Numbered from the stretch's first letter, positions 20,936 through 32,927 are shown. The stretch: DNA of 64,000 bases from Callorhinus ursinus (GCF_003265705.1 NW_020312966.1:24165550-24229549); one strand, 5' to 3'. Numbers and translations: made by a program. The notes: generated from the letters alone by a model not told the origin.

Positions 20936-22059
20936 AAGTTGCTTTGAAGTGGAAGGTTCACTGAAGGTTGTGGCAGGGGGGATATGTGATTGCATAGCGT
21001 GGTGATGACCTTGAGCACTAGAGTAAGGAAAATCAGAACATCTCTCAAGTGGAGTTCTTTCCAGTTTACTGCTTTGCTGCTTGAACAAGTTGTTTGGATG
21101 TAAAATGATGGGTTCCATGTGGCCACTGAAGGCCTTGCAGGAGAGAGAAGTTTAAAAAAAAAAAACTATTTTAAGATTTTTCTTGTGGTTCTCCTGTGAT
21201 ATAAATTGTGGTTTGCGGAGGAGATAGTTCAGAGGTAACGGGGGGGGACTCGTTAGAAGGGAATGATAAGCCTAGATCGAGGGCAGGTTTGAACAAAAAG
21301 GAAGCGGCAGAATTGAAAGACACTCCTAAAGGATGAATATTAGGTCCAGGAAAAATGTTTAACACACCAGTCTATTCCAGGATTAATGCCAGAGATACGC
21401 AGTGCTGTGATTTTTAAAGGACTCTGCAATCACTACCTAATTGATCCATCCCACTGGGAGGCACACTTATCATTAAAAGGAGGCAGCTGATTTCAAAGCT
21501 TCATACCCTTCCTTCACAGTTCAGCTTTACATTTGGTTTCCAGAGTAATATGTGTTGCCTGGAGAGCTGGGGGAAAAAGGAACCTCATGTTCGTTTTCTG
21601 TAGTAGGTTTTGAGCTTGTAGCTGCTTATTCCTTAAGCATTAGAAAAGCAATACCTTACAGCTGAAACAGGAGATTGTAGACTGGAATGTATAAAAAGGT
21701 GATAGAAATCTTCTGGCTTCTGTGAGCTCTATGAAGATCTCTCAGTTTAAAGAATGATGTACATCTGCTCATCTTCAAGAGAGAGATCAGAATGTCAATA
21801 GCTATATTTGCTTGAGGACGCAAGGGAGATTCAGTGATCTGGAAATGGAAGAGGGACTCAAAATATTTTTGTTCTGATTGAGGCCAGGTGGGAGAGAATT
21901 TGAGCTCCAAATCCCACTGGGGCAGGATTATCTAATCTTCTTGCCCTTAACCCCTTTGTTTGGTTGGTATGGAGACTTCAGCAGAGATCGCTTGGGTTCT
22001 TCACCCCACTTCCCAAACCTACCACACAGGGCAATAGTTAGCAAACCACATGAGGAAAA
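20936..22059. other. Unassigned sequence
   Basis: No gene or repeat recognised; contains a short A-run near 21154-21165. Confidence 0.4.
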
Positions 22060-22520
22060 GACAATGCTTATTCTTTTCATAAAAACTTCAGCATAGTCTC
22101 AAATCTCCAGAGAATCCTAAGAACAAGTGTAAAATTCGAATACTACGCAGCTGGGACTCCTGGGGGGCTCAGTCTGTTAAGTGTCTGCCTTCGGCTCAGG
22201 TCATGATCCTGGGATCCTGAGGTCGAGCCCCGTATCTGGCTCCCTGCTCGGCGGGGAGTCTGCCTCTCCCTCTGCCTGCCGCTCCCCCTGCTTGTGCTCC
22301 CTCTCTCTAACAAATAAAATATTTTTTTAAAAAAGAATACTACACAGCCATTTACAAAATGTGCTAATGTGTACATGCTACTGGGTAAGGCATTTCACTG
22401 AGAAGACAAGGATAAAAATGTCTCTGATGGAATTTGTATCGGAAAGAAAAGAGGCAAGCTGCAGAAGAGTTTTGTATGGCACGATCCTATTTTGTTTAAA
22501 AAAAGGTGTATGTATGTATG
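22060..22520 (+). mobile_element. Old L1 3' fragment (tentative), split by a SINE
   Basis: 'gaatactacgcagc' and 'gaatactacacagccattta', 'gatggaatttgtatcgg' and 'cacgatcctattttgtttaa' are typical L1 3' wording in plus orientation. The first phrase is the target used by the SINE. Confidence 0.45.
22152..22334 (+). mobile_element. Carnivore tRNA-Lys SINE
   Basis: Head 'tgggactcctggggggctca', body with 'tgtctgccttcggctcaggt', tail 'aacaaataaaatattttttt'. TSD 'gaatactacgcagc' (22138-22151) and 'gaatactacacagc' (22335-22348), one mismatch. Confidence 0.94.
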
Positions 22521-22619
22521 TGTGTTTGTGAACGCATGGGAACGTCTGTGTATTTATCTTCCTTGGGATTCATTTAGCTTCTTGGGTGAAATATCCATCT
22601 GTTGCGGAAAATTCTCATA

Positions 22620-23600
22620 CCTTATGTTTTCTTCTTCTAAATTTTTATTTTGAACGATTAGAGATTCACAGGGAGTTGCAGGAAATAGCACAAAGAGGTC
22701 CTGTGGACCCTTCTCCCAATTTCCCCCAGTGGTTACACTCTGCATTGACACCAGCACAGTAGCAACTCCAGGAAATCCGACGTTGGCGCAGGATGTGTGT
22801 GGTCCTGCGTGGTTTCACTGATTCCTGCAACAACCACTGCACCGAAGCTGGAGCACTGGTTCAGTCCCCAGAAAGGTCCTCTGCTGCCACCTCTTTCCAG
22901 TCACTCAGACCTCCCTCCCCCTCCAGTCACTATTCCTAATCCCTGGCCGCCACCAACCTGGCATCAAATGTTTGACAACAGTCGAGAATGTTACACGAAT
23001 AGGCCCACGGTGCATGTCCTTTGGAGATTGGCTTTTTTCACTCAACACGTTGCCTTGAGATCCATTCAAGTCCTTGTGTGCATCACCGGTCCCTTCATTT
23101 TTGTTGCCGAATAGTCTCCCATGGTTGGCTGAACCACAGTTTAACCATTCACCTAGGACAGACGTCAGTAGGTTGTTTTCTAGTTCTTGGCTACTATGAA
23201 TACAGCTGCTATGAACATTTGTGTCCAGGTGGTGTGTGGACGTAAATTTCAATTTCTGTGGAGTAAATGCTGAGGAGTGGGTCATGTGGCAAGTGTGTGT
23301 TTAGCTTTTTAAGGAAATGCCAAATTAATTTCTGGAGTGGCTGTACTGTTTTATAGCCCCCCGACCCCCAAGCAGTATGTGAAATATCCAGTTTCTCTAC
23401 ATCTCTGCCAACATTTGGCATTGTCAGTTTTCATTTCAGCTGTTCTAATACATGAGTAGTGAGAACTCATCTTAGTCTTGCATTTTTCCTAATGACAAGT
23501 GATGTTGAACACCTTTTTATGTGTTTATTTGCCATTTATAAATCTTTTTGGGGGAAGTAGCTGCTCAAACGTTTGCTAATTTTTAATAGGTTTTTATTTT
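22620..23600 (-). mobile_element. Old L1 (L1M-type), 3' UTR and end of ORF2
   Basis: Reads 'attagagattcacagggagt', 'ttttttcactcaacacgttg', 'ttggctactatgaatacagc', 'gctatgaacatttgtgtcca', 'acatctctgccaacatttgg' and 'gatgttgaacacctttttat', reversed L1M text over about 1 kb. The ORF2 remnant has no long frame. No SINE splits it. Confidence 0.87.
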
Positions 23601-24382
23601 CTTACTTTTAAGTTTTGAGAATTCTTTGCCCTATTGTTTGCTCTCTTGCTTGAACCACTGGTTTTTCTTGAGATTTCATTCATGGAAATTACTTGAGGCT
23701 CTGGACAAAGGTGGGTTTCCTTCAGAATATTGTTTCTGCCAGTTACCTGGAGTCACAATCAGCTTGGACTCTTCCAAATTAAAATCTTGGCTTGAAGAAT
23801 TTTGATACCTCCAGGTGTTATGAATTTTTCCTGCCAATCCTTATTAGGACCAGGTTCTGGTTCTAAATCCTCATTTTTTTCCCTTTCCTCTTGTAAGTTT
23901 GAAGGTTCGACATAATTCCTAGTCTTCCCAGAGCGGTGGGTGTGGGGATAGGGTTGGAGAGCTGGCTTATTTCCATTTCACTCTTATACTGAGAGTGAAT
24001 CCTTTGGGATCTCAGCTTTATATGTGGTAGAGTTGGTGGGGGGGGAGATCTATTAAATCTTGGGCAGGCCCTGGGTTTTGTTTGCTCTGTGAATATATTT
24101 CTTTCCTTAGATAATTTTTTCAGTCATGAGATTATGGGAAATTATATTCGACTTTCTTTTTATATGTTTTCAATTTTTAAAATTAATCAAAAATATTAAA
24201 ATGAAACAAATTTTCAAAATGTGAAAAAAACACGCCTGAAATGCTTTTTTTTCAAAGCTAATGTTAATGAAAGATAGTGACATATCCAATTGTATTTAAA
24301 TTTCCTACTTAATAAACGGCTAACAGTAGGGCAGAATGGAACAGTTCTGGGGATCAGAAACCTTCTTTTGGTAAGTGTTTCT
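23601..24382. other. Unassigned sequence
   Basis: AT-rich; a seven- to eight-G run near 24039. No gene or repeat is recognised. Confidence 0.4.
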
Positions 24383-24396
24383 AATAAAGAGTAGAG

Positions 24397-24500
24397 GCGT
24401 GCCTGGCTGGCTCAGTCAGGAGAGCATGTGACTCTTGATCTTGGAGTTGTAAGTTTGAGTTGGGCATAGAATTACTTAGAAAATAAAATCTTAAAAAAAA
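24397..24500 (+). mobile_element. Carnivore SINE, short form
   Basis: 'gcgtgcctggctggctcagt', 'gagcatgtgactcttgatct', 'tggagttgtaagtttgagtt' then straight into 'aaaataaaatcttaaaaaaa'. Perfect 14-bp TSD 'aataaagagtagag' at 24383-24396 and 24501-24514. Confidence 0.92.
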
Positions 24501-24626
24501 AATAAAGAGTAGAGAAAACGTGAAGTCTGAAGCCTTTCTGGAGAAGAAGGGAAGAAGGAGGCAATCTAATAGAAGAAGGGAGTGTTGCTCTTATACTGGG
24601 GAGCAGAGTTACCTATCCAGGAAAAG

Positions 24627-25078
24627 TGTGTATTCGTTTTCTATGGCTGTTGTAACAAATGATCACAAACTTAGTGGCTTAAAACAACACAAATTTCTTA
24701 CTTTACAGTTCTGGAGGTCCAAAGTCTGAGCTGGATCTCAGCGGGCTGAGAGCAAGCTTTCAGCAGAGCCACAGAAGGCTCCAGGGGACAGTCATTTCAC
24801 TTACCTTTCTCAGCTTCTAGAGGCTGCTTATGTTCCTTGGCTTATGGGCTTCTCCTATCTTCCAAACCAGCAGTGGGTCTCATGGGATATTCCCAGATAA
24901 TCTCCCCATCTCGAGGTCAGCTGATTAACATCCTTCATTCTATCTGCAATTGTAATCCCCCCTTACCATGCAACAAAACGTATTCACCGGTTCACCGGTC
25001 TTGTGGGTTAGGACATGAATATCTTTGGTGGGGTGCGGGGGGGAGGGTGGTGGCACTATTCTGCCTACCTTAGAGGGA
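24627..25078 (-). mobile_element. MaLR-type LTR, minus orientation (tentative subfamily)
   Basis: 'gttttctatggctgttgtaa', 'cacaaacttagtggcttaaa', 'ttacagttctggaggtccaa', 'cttctagaggctgcttatgt', 'ataatctccccatctcgagg' and 'gggttaggacatgaatatct' keep the order of a reversed MaLR LTR. Non-coding; no internal part is seen. Confidence 0.65.
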
Positions 25079-26924
25079 AGAAGCTTTTAGGTCATTTGGT
25101 CTAATTAAGAGGCTGAATGCTTTTACAAATTACCTGTAGATCTGTGAAGCAAAACACACAAAGACAAATATACAGCTAATGAATTATTATAAGGCAGACA
25201 CTATCCTAACTTCTTCCCTAGGTCTAGAAGCGAAACTTTGGCAGCCCCTGCAGAAGTACCTCCATGTACCCTGCCCCTATCCCGACCGGTACTTTCAAAA
25301 TTACGTATCACGTGGTAGACACAACGTTCCATAAATTAATTCTCCTGTGTCTGGCAAGGGTTTCAAACCTTGGAAATTTGTAGGATCTTGGATTATGACA
25401 GTGGAACGAACTGGGTACCTTGAAACTTGTGCAAAATTAACTGGCAGGAAACAGGTTGCCTCATTACAGAAAGAGTGGGATTGTGTGAAAAGCATCAACG
25501 GGAGTATACAATCTTTCTTTTCCCTTCCTTGGCTCTGGTTCAATTTCTTCTCTTTAGCTACAATTTCTTCTCAGAGAAGGAGCCAGGCTGTGAAACCATG
25601 CTTCCCATCTGAGGCTCTTTCCTTTCAGTGTGATGCTCAAGACCTCAACCTGGCGCCCAGAATCAGTCATAAAGTCATAAAGCCATTAAGCTCTCTGCAG
25701 GACCTGAGCTAATGCCTCCTGCAAAGCTCTTTATATAACAATAACAATATTATTAATAATATAATTAAGCTATACATGTAATTGAATGATTCTGGGAATA
25801 AAATAGTGAGGCAATTTCTGGGGGTCAATGAGAGTATGTTTCATATTTGAGCTACTGAAGTTAAGTCACCCCTGGGGAAACCACAAACCAGATTTGCATG
25901 GAGTTTTACTGAGTCTCATCATCCTTATTATTATGGTCTTAAGTTTGCAAAATTACCTAATCCTAGCCCCAAATGTTTTAATACTGGGTTTTTGATCCTT
26001 GTATCAGACAGCTGGGATGCCACGTGTTGGGGCCCTGCCGAGTTGGGAAATTATACATTTGATGATTATGAAATTGGTCTTGATTGATTTAATCACTGTA
26101 ATCATTGGCATTGTGCAGATATGCAACCGGGAAGTTTTCATTCCAACAATTACACACGATGAAGTCAAGTTATGTGGGAAGCTCATCCCTGTGTTAATTT
26201 CTGTCTAAATGGGAAGAAGGATGAAGAGAGGGCAGGGTATGGCGCTGCCGGGTGAACCCACATGACGCAGCCAGGCAGTCCCTGTGCTGTACCTGGTTTT
26301 CTCCGGACTTGGCCATGGCAAAGAAGTTGTATCTAATTGAATAGATACTTATGTCATTATCCCTCAAGAGGATTAACAGGCAGAATATCTGGCCTATGGT
26401 AGGAACTCCATAGATTTTAATTTCTGTCCCCATGACATCCTTTAAGGGGGTGCAAGGTGGTGTGGAGTGGTGGGCTTCTCTTCCTTTCTAACTACCCCTC
26501 ACTCTAAATCCCCCGGTGGTGGGCTGGAGGGGAGCTGGAATGCCCTCCTCCCTCCTAGTTCTGTTGATTCAAGTTGCTGACCGAACAAAGGAGTGTCTCC
26601 CCATTGGGAACTAGGGGAGCTAGTCAGTCTTTGGGGAGGGCTTTGAATAGAGCCAGCAGAGCCTAAAACATTCTCCTCGTTATTGTATCTCAGAACTCCG
26701 GCTAGGGAAGGAGCATGCTGCAGCTTGGAAAATCTGCTCCTTTTCACAGATTCTGGATCATGAAGTGGAAGGAGGCGGTGTGTGGGAGGGTAGGAGTGAC
26801 AGAGAAGAGAGAAGGATCTGGGGATCCTAGTTTGGTTTAAGCTGTCGTCCAAACGCAGAGTCGTGGACGAAGACACACTGCCCACTGCCACCATACACAG
26901 AACCACAGCGTGGTAGGAGGAAGG
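25079..26924. other. Unassigned sequence
   Basis: The longest frames (25347-25712 plus, 26837-27337 minus) have no domain. No repeat is recognised over about 1.8 kb, one of the repeat-poor stretches of this window. Confidence 0.45.
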
Positions 26925-27045
26925 AGGACTCTGGGGACCATCAGCTCCAACCCCTTCATTCTGATGAGGAATGGGGACCCGGTGAGGATGACCAAGGTCA
27001 CACGGTGGGTGAGAAGGCGAGCGGCCCCCGCACGTACTTCCCAGG
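26925..27045 (-). mobile_element. MIR-like fragment
   Basis: 'tctgatgaggaatggggacc' and 'accaaggtcacacggtgggt' fit the reversed MIR core. Short and diverged. Confidence 0.45.
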
Positions 27046-27179
27046 TGACTCGCTGCACCTGCAGATCCATTTGTAACCTACACTTGGCCCCTCTTCTAAT
27101 TGGCCGAAAGCTTCCATTAGGGCAGAAGTTACCGGATGAATAGAAAGAATATATTAGTTGTTTTCCTGTGAGATAATAC

Positions 27180-27335
27180 AGAATCTGGTTTAATCCTCCA
27201 GATAGCCCTGTACGGTAGATAGGTTCGCTATTGTCTTTTATGGGTGAGGAGATGGAGGTTTCAGAGATGTTACGTGATTTAGGGATTAAGTGGGTGGGAC
27301 TAGAATCCAGGTCCTTCGGTCCTAGACCCAGGGCC
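27180..27335 (-). mobile_element. MIR SINE, minus orientation
   Basis: 'ggtttaatcctccagatagc', 'cctgtacggtagataggttc', 'gggtgaggagatggaggttt' and 'gactagaatccaggtccttc' are the reversed MIR order. Confidence 0.7.
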
Positions 27336-27554
27336 ACACATCTCAGATGGAAGACCCCAATCCTGCCACATCCAGTGAACCTGCAGACATCACACCTGAT
27401 CCCTCTACATCAAAGGCCAATTTCAGTTGCCTTGCGTGCATCTGACAAGGATTTTGAGGCCTCTTCTGCCTGGGGGAGCATCTTTGGGGTATTTCTGGCA
27501 CCTGCTCCTGATGGTGTGGCTCCCTGATGAGGACAAGCACCATCTACACCAGCC

Positions 27555-27640
27555 TCCAGCTGGGAGTGGTTCTCAGCTAGGGCACTGGTGCTCCTGGGGA
27601 CCTTTGGAAATGTCTGGAGACATTTTTCATGATCCACATG
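27555..27640. mobile_element. MER20-like hAT fragment
   Basis: 'gtggttctcagctagggcac' then 'ctggggacctttggaaatgt' and 'ctggagacatttttcatgat' correspond to one end of the non-autonomous hAT-Charlie element MER20. Only about 90 bp are kept. Confidence 0.65.
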
Positions 27641-27809
27641 AATAACACCCAGTGTACTGAGATTGGAAGAGAGACTGGGGAGACGCTGTGGGTGCCTATT
27701 GAAAGAAGTGTGGGGCAGGGAGAAGGGAGGAAATTTTGAAGCCCGGAAACATTGTACTGATTTTCAGTAAGGGCAAAAAAGTGTCCATTTTAACTGAGTC
27801 TATGGTGTT

Positions 27810-27990
27810 ATCGTGCGGTGGTGAGGGGCTCTCACTCTGCGCTCAGATGGCCTGGGTTGCAGTTCTGGCGTTACCATCAACTAACTCTGTGATCTTGGGC
27901 AAATTACTTGGCTTCTCAAAGCCTCAGTTGCCCCATCTGAAAATGTGGGCAATGACAGTGCTCACTTCACTGTGCTAGCATGACAAAGTT
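27810..27990 (+). mobile_element. MIR SINE
   Basis: 'cagatggcctgggttgcagt', 'aactctgtgatcttgggcaa', 'attacttggcttctcaaagc', 'ctcagttgccccatctgaaa' and 'gtgggcaatgacagtgctca', a clear MIR in plus orientation. Confidence 0.88.
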
Positions 27991-28744
27991 CCAGAGCAGT
28001 GCCTGGAGCGTGGTCAGAGTGAGCGACGACAGTCTTGTTGCTGTTGCCTTGGCAGTAATCACTGAACAAAATACTAACATGGGCTATGAAAGGGAGGATC
28101 CCTTGAGGCTTAGAAGCAGCAGCAAATACCAGTAGGGAAGGTGGTGCTCACCATGGTTAATAATAGATTGAGGACAGACTCTTTCCATTTAGAGGGGACA
28201 CTCGCCACAGTGAAGATGTGGGCTCACCGGCAATAAGCCAGCCTGACGTCACTGCTCTACTTGCCAGGGAGACTTGGATCGGGGAGCCCAGGGAGACATG
28301 TGGCATCTGGGCTCAGAAGTCACTTCAGGATATCCACATGCATGGGATGGAGACATATGCACTGATACAGGGATGATCGAGCTGGTTAGGACGAGCTGAA
28401 TGCCCACCGGGAAGGAACTGGCAGCCCGCTGTGGCTCTTTCCTATTACTGGCCCTTTCAAAGTTTTAATCACTAGTTTAGAATGTATATTTTGCAAATTT
28501 ATTTTTGGCAGCATTATTTTTCTCCCTACGCATCGTTAAGAGAAAGCCCAGGATACAAAAGACGAAAGAAGCGCTTCTCTGATTGAAGCATCGAGGGACA
28601 CTGGAGAGGGTATGCTTCATTTCCCGAAGGAGCTGTGGAAGCTTGAGGACTCTGAGCTAGACGGAAGCATGGAGCCCACTCTTGCCAGATTTGCTGATCG
28701 GAATGCATGAAGGCAGTGACCCTGCTGGGCTGGCTTGGAGCACG
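27991..28744. other. Unassigned sequence
   Basis: No gene or repeat recognised. Confidence 0.4.
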
Positions 28745-28960
28745 GGCTCCAAAGCTGTAGGAAGCGAACTTATGGCAAACTGCTTAAGAACTCGGCCTTT
28801 GAAGTCAGCAAACAAAGGTGTGCCTTGGAACAAGGTAATTAACTGCCAAGGCTCAGTTCTTCTATTCGAAAATGCGGATGGTAATTGTACCTACTTCATG
28901 GGGTGTCTGTGAGATTCAAATCGAAATAATAATGAACATAGAGCTTTTGACATATTATTA
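28745..28960 (+). mobile_element. MIR SINE, diverged
   Basis: 'ctcggcctttgaagtcagca', 'acaaggtaattaactgccaa', 'ctcagttcttctattcgaaa', 'gatggtaattgtacctactt' and 'ctgtgagattcaaatcgaaa' preserve the MIR order. Confidence 0.65.
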
Positions 28961-29909
28961 TTAATATGACATGTTATCAGGGTAAAGAAAAAATTCTGTA
29001 TTTGGATCCTACCAAGGTATGCAGAAACGCAGAGATGGAGTTCATTAGCAATTCATGTACAAAAGAAAAAGTAGGCATTTTAGCTGACGATGAAACTTGG
29101 TGTTAACAGTCAACTATACCATAGCCAGCCACAGAAAAGCATGAAAGCAATCTTAAACTGCATAGCTTAGAAAATTTCCATCTGACTTCCCAGTAAAGCC
29201 CTCCAATCCTGGGAGCTCCGCTCTGATAGGGAACGAAGAGAGCTGGGTCGCTCACAGAAGGTTGGTGAAGGCCCCATACAGACTCCACAGTGCTTGAGGA
29301 ACTGCTGGAGGCATCATGATGTTTATACCCAAAAAGACAAATCTTAGAGACATAGCATAGAGGTTTTCAGATATGTGGGTGGGCCTCGGGGATTTTGTAG
29401 TAACTCAAAGAGTGGGACTTTAATGGAGTAGATGTAAGCTCTGCACAACAAAGAACTCTCCGGGAATACGTTCTTTGTCCAGCAGCACAACAAACTGCCT
29501 CGGGAGGTAATAAATTCCCTGTCATTGGAGGTGTGCATGATTTGACAGGGTATATGATAGAAGGAACGCATGGGTGGAGGGGCTGGGTGATTCCTCAAAG
29601 CGCTTTCAACATTGAAAATGCTATGTTTTCCTAATAAGTTATGAAATGCTGAGTAATGCCTTTATCTTATGGGTGGAGATAGGGATAAGATCTCTTTATA
29701 GAAAACATCTGTTAGTGTGAATCCTGGGCCAGCACCCAAGCTGGGTGCAGGCTTGTTCATCTGCTGAGGGACTCAGGTACGTCTCAGCTCTTCGTCTGTC
29801 TTAGGCAGAAACTGGTGAATAAGTCGTGGAAGGAGAGGAAGGAAGGGAAGGAGGCATCTGTCAAAATATAGTCATTTGATCTGCATAGATATTTCTTCAG
29901 ATAAGAGAT
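28961..29909. other. Unassigned sequence
   Basis: No gene or repeat recognised. Confidence 0.4.
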
Positions 29910-30199
29910 TTAAGTAGCCAATTAGTGCATGAAAAGATGCTCAACATCATTATTCATCAGGGAAATGGAAATCAAAACTACAAGATACCACCTCACACCC
30001 ACCAGGATGGTCACATCATACAGACGGATAACAAGTGTTGAGTAGGCTGTGGAGAAATTGGAACCCCCATGGGTTGCTGGTGGGAATGTAAAATGCTGCA
30101 AGAGCTTTGGAAAACCACTTGGCAGCTCCTCAAAAGTTACCATATGACCCAGCAATTCCATTCCTAGGTATAGACTCAAGACAAATAAAAACATATGTG

Positions 30200-30300
30200 A
30201 GCACAGGGTGGATGGAAGTGTTGAATCACTGTGTTTTACACCTGAAACCAATATAACACTGTATGGTAACTGGAATTAAAATAAAAACTTTAAAAAAAAC
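30200..30300 (+). mobile_element. Very short L1 3' end inserted in the older L1
   Basis: 'gttttacacctgaaaccaat', 'ataacactgtatggtaactg' and 'gaattaaaataaaaacttta' are the last bases of older carnivore L1s, followed by eight A. The host L1 text resumes with 'atgtccacataaaaacttgc'. Confidence 0.7.
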
Positions 30301-30352
30301 GCCTATGTCCACATAAAAACTTGCCCAAGAATGTTCACAGCAGCATTATGTA

Positions 30353-30492
30353 AAGATTTTTTGGACAGGGGGTAAGTAGTCTCCACGCCCAGTAAGAAGC
30401 CCAACATGGGGCTTGAACTCAGGACCCTGAGATCAAGAGCTGAGCTGAGATCAAGAGTGGGACACTCAACCAACTGAGCCACCCAGGCGCCC
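30353..30492 (-). mobile_element. Carnivore SINE, short form
   Basis: The minus strand reads 'ggggcgcctgggtggctcag' then 'ttggttgagtgtcccactct' and 'gttcaagccccatgttgggc', without a long CT segment. TSD 'cagcattatgta' (30341-30352) and 'cagcattacgta' (30493-30504), one mismatch. Target is the old L1. Confidence 0.92.
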
Positions 30493-30846
30493 CAGCATTA
30501 CGTATAAGAGCCAGAAAATGGAAACAACTCAAAGGCCTGTGGGCTGTCGAATGGACAAGTAAATTGTGCTCTATTCACGCAACGCAAGCTCATTTGGCAA
30601 AGGGAATGAAATAATGACATGCGCTACAGCATGACTTTGAGAAGGCACAGCATGCACAGTACTATGCCAAAACCTTCAAACATGATGCAAAGTGAAGGAA
30701 GCCAATCACAAAAGACGACATATTACATGATTCTATTGATATGAAATGTCCAGAATAAGCCAATCTGTAGAGACATAAAGTAGGTAAGTGGTGGCCAGGG
30801 CCTGGAAAGAAGGGGAAGTAAGTGGTGAACAATAATGGGTATGAGG

Positions 30847-31041
30847 GGACGCCTGGGTGGCTCAGTTGGTTAAGCGACTGCCTTCGGCTCAGGTCATGAT
30901 CCTGGAGTCCCAGGATCGAGTCCCACATCGGGCTCCCTGCTTGGCGGGGAGTCTGCTTCTCCCTCTGACCCTCCCCCCTCTCATGTGCTCTCTCTCTCTC
31001 ATTCTCGCTCTCTCAAATAAATAAATAAAATCTTTAAAAAA
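30847..31041 (+). mobile_element. Carnivore tRNA-Lys SINE, young subtype
   Basis: 'ggacgcctgggtggctcagt', 'tggttaagcgactgccttcg', 'gatcctggagtcccaggatc', CT segment, 'aaataaataaataaaatctt' tail. Perfect 16-bp TSD AATAATGGGTATGAGG at 30831-30846 and 31042-31057, so a relatively recent insertion into the old L1. Confidence 0.97.
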
Positions 31042-31324
31042 AATAATGGGTATGAGGTTTTTTGAGGGGTGGAGGGTGGTGATGAAAATATTCTAAAATT
31101 GATTGTGCTATAGGTTGTACAACTCTGAATATACCAAAAGCCATCGAATTGTGTACTTTACATTGGTGAATTATACGGTATGTGAATTATAGCTCAATAA
31201 AGCTGTTGTATATTTTTCCCAAATAATAGGTATGTATATATGTATAATGTGTATGTATATAGGTACCTATATATACATGTACACATTCATTTGGAAATGC
31301 TACCAAACTACTAACTTTTGACTG

Positions 31325-31815
31325 TGAGGGAGAGCAGATTATGCCCAAAAGATACCTCTTTGGGGTACTGCTTCTTTTGAAATAAAGTTACAGAAGAAAT
31401 AGCGGGTCTAAGAAAGATACTCTGACCCCTCTCTGCCCTCCTGATAGCAGGAAATAAATCTCCCATGTGAAAGGTACCCTCCCTGCATCAGGAGGCAGAG
31501 AGAAGCCCTGTCACCAGAGACAGAGAATTCAGGGCCAAGAAGGCCGTATAAACAAATCTTGTCACTAATTTACTACCCCACACTCAGATTTGTCTTGTCA
31601 ATTTTTTCACAAATGGATTGCTTTTTTTTTTCTTATTTAAAAGGTATAAAAGCTGCCTGCTTGGGTCACTTCTTTGAGTCTCATCTTTCTATGAGCTCCC
31701 GTACATAGGTATGAAATTTAATTTCTTCTTCTCCCACTAATGTGTTTTAAGTCAACTTAATTATTAGGCCGGGCAAAGAACCTAAAAGAGAAGAAGTTGT
31801 CCTCCCCTACAACTG
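31325..31815 (+). mobile_element. Solo LTR of an old endogenous retrovirus (tentative class I)
   Basis: Starts 'gtgagggagagcagattatg' and holds a TATA box in 'aaaggtataaaagctgcctg' (about 31641-31660). It then reads 'ttctttgagtctcatctttc', 'catgtgttttaagtcaactt'-like wording (here 'aatgtgttttaagtcaactt') and ends 'aagaacctaaaagagaagaa' with 'gttgtcctcccctacaac'. This is U3-R-U5 order. No gag, pol or env remnant adjoins. Subfamily not named. Confidence 0.6.
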
Positions 31816-32059
31816 TGATAGTCCAACTACACATAAAGATTTTAGAACTATCTATGGCAAGTATAAAACAGAATGGGAAACATCCTTTAACAAAGAACTC
31901 TTCCAAATAAAATAAATAAATCAAAATTAAAAAGAAAAAGATGAACAGCACAGTAAAAAAAAAAAAAGTTGGGTAAAGGATACAATGTGCAAAAGAAGTA
32001 CAGATGAACAAGAAACTCAGAAAAGCATCAAACTCCTTAACAGTTTTTGAGGGCAAATT
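31816..32059. other. Unassigned A-rich sequence
   Basis: Contains 'aaataaaataaataaatcaa' and a 13-A run. No SINE head is recognised. Confidence 0.35.
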
Positions 32060-32560
32060 GGCAGTATGCTAAGAGTCTCATAAATACTCATTCCTGTTGG
32101 GAATATCACATCTAGAATATAATAAGGAACAAGGAATATATGCAAACATAGTTCTGTGACATTGTTTATGATGGCAAAAAAATTGTTAACAATCCAATGT
32201 TTAACAATAAGGGTATGGTTGCATACATTATGATATATCCATACTTTGAATTATTGTGCAACCACTTAAATTATATTTGAAGAAGACCAAATTATGCTAG
32301 AAAATGCTTGCAATGTTAAGAAAAAAATTTAAAAACCCCACTGCATATATAGTATGAAACCAATTTTGTGGGAAATAAACCATACATATGGAAAAAATAC
32401 ACCACACCATGGTAGGATTACCAATGGTTTCTATTTTTTGCTTGAAACTTTTCCAAACATTCAAAAAGGTCTACAAGGAACATGGATTCCACTTTTTTGT
32501 ATTTCTTTGTAATCATAATAAAGATAAATGTTAATTTAAACCAAGACATTTAGAACAGGA
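32060..32560 (+). mobile_element. Old L1 3' fragment (L1M or HAL1-like)
   Basis: 'gcaaattggcagtatgctaa', 'gacattgtttatgatggcaa', 'acattatgatatatccatac', 'tatattatgaaaccaatttt'-like wording (here 'tatagtatgaaaccaatttt') and 'ttgtatttctttgtaatcat' keep the order of an old L1 3' end. Confidence 0.55.
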
Positions 32561-32913
32561 AGCAAACTACTAATTCTTGATTAAGAGCAAGGTCTATCTA
32601 GAACATTAGGGAAAATTGAGACCAAATATTTATCTCCAAAAAAAAAAAAAGGCAGGGTAGTTTCATATTATATTGTTCAAATATAAGAAAACTCAGGGAA
32701 ATTATATTAATAAACACCCTCCGGTTTTGATAAGAACTTAGCGATGGGAGGTAGTAGTGAGGTCTAGCCACTAGCCCATCAGCAGTGGGAGAGTAACTAT
32801 TGTTCCTGTTGAAAGACAGCTCTAATGTTTCAGGGGACTCTAGAAACACCTTTGAAATCCTAATTATTCAGTATGTAACTATTTTGAGAGCTAAAGTCTC
32901 AGAAAAAAAGTTA
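32561..32913. other. Unassigned sequence
   Basis: The sequence immediately before the full-length L1; no repeat or gene recognised apart from a 13-A run near 32638. Confidence 0.4.
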
Positions 32914-32927
32914 GAAGTGTTTATCCA
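32914..32927 (+). repeat. Left target-site duplication of the full-length L1
   Basis: GAAGTGTTTATCCA, identical to 40259-40272. Confidence 0.97.

Larger units (their letters stand above)
29910..31205 (+). mobile_element. Old L1 (L1M-type), end of ORF2 plus 3' UTR, with three later insertions
   Basis: Begins 'catgaaaagatgctcaacat', continues 'cagggaaatggaaatcaaaa', 'ccatatgacccagcaattcc' (ORF2 C-terminal remnant, frames broken) and 'cattggtgaattatacggta' with 'attatagctcaataaagctg' at the end. It is split by an L1 tail (30200-30300) and SINEs at 30353 and 30847. Confidence 0.9.

Noticed and set aside
26837..27337. 166-codon minus-strand frame
   Set aside because: Covers two MIR-like fragments; no domain.
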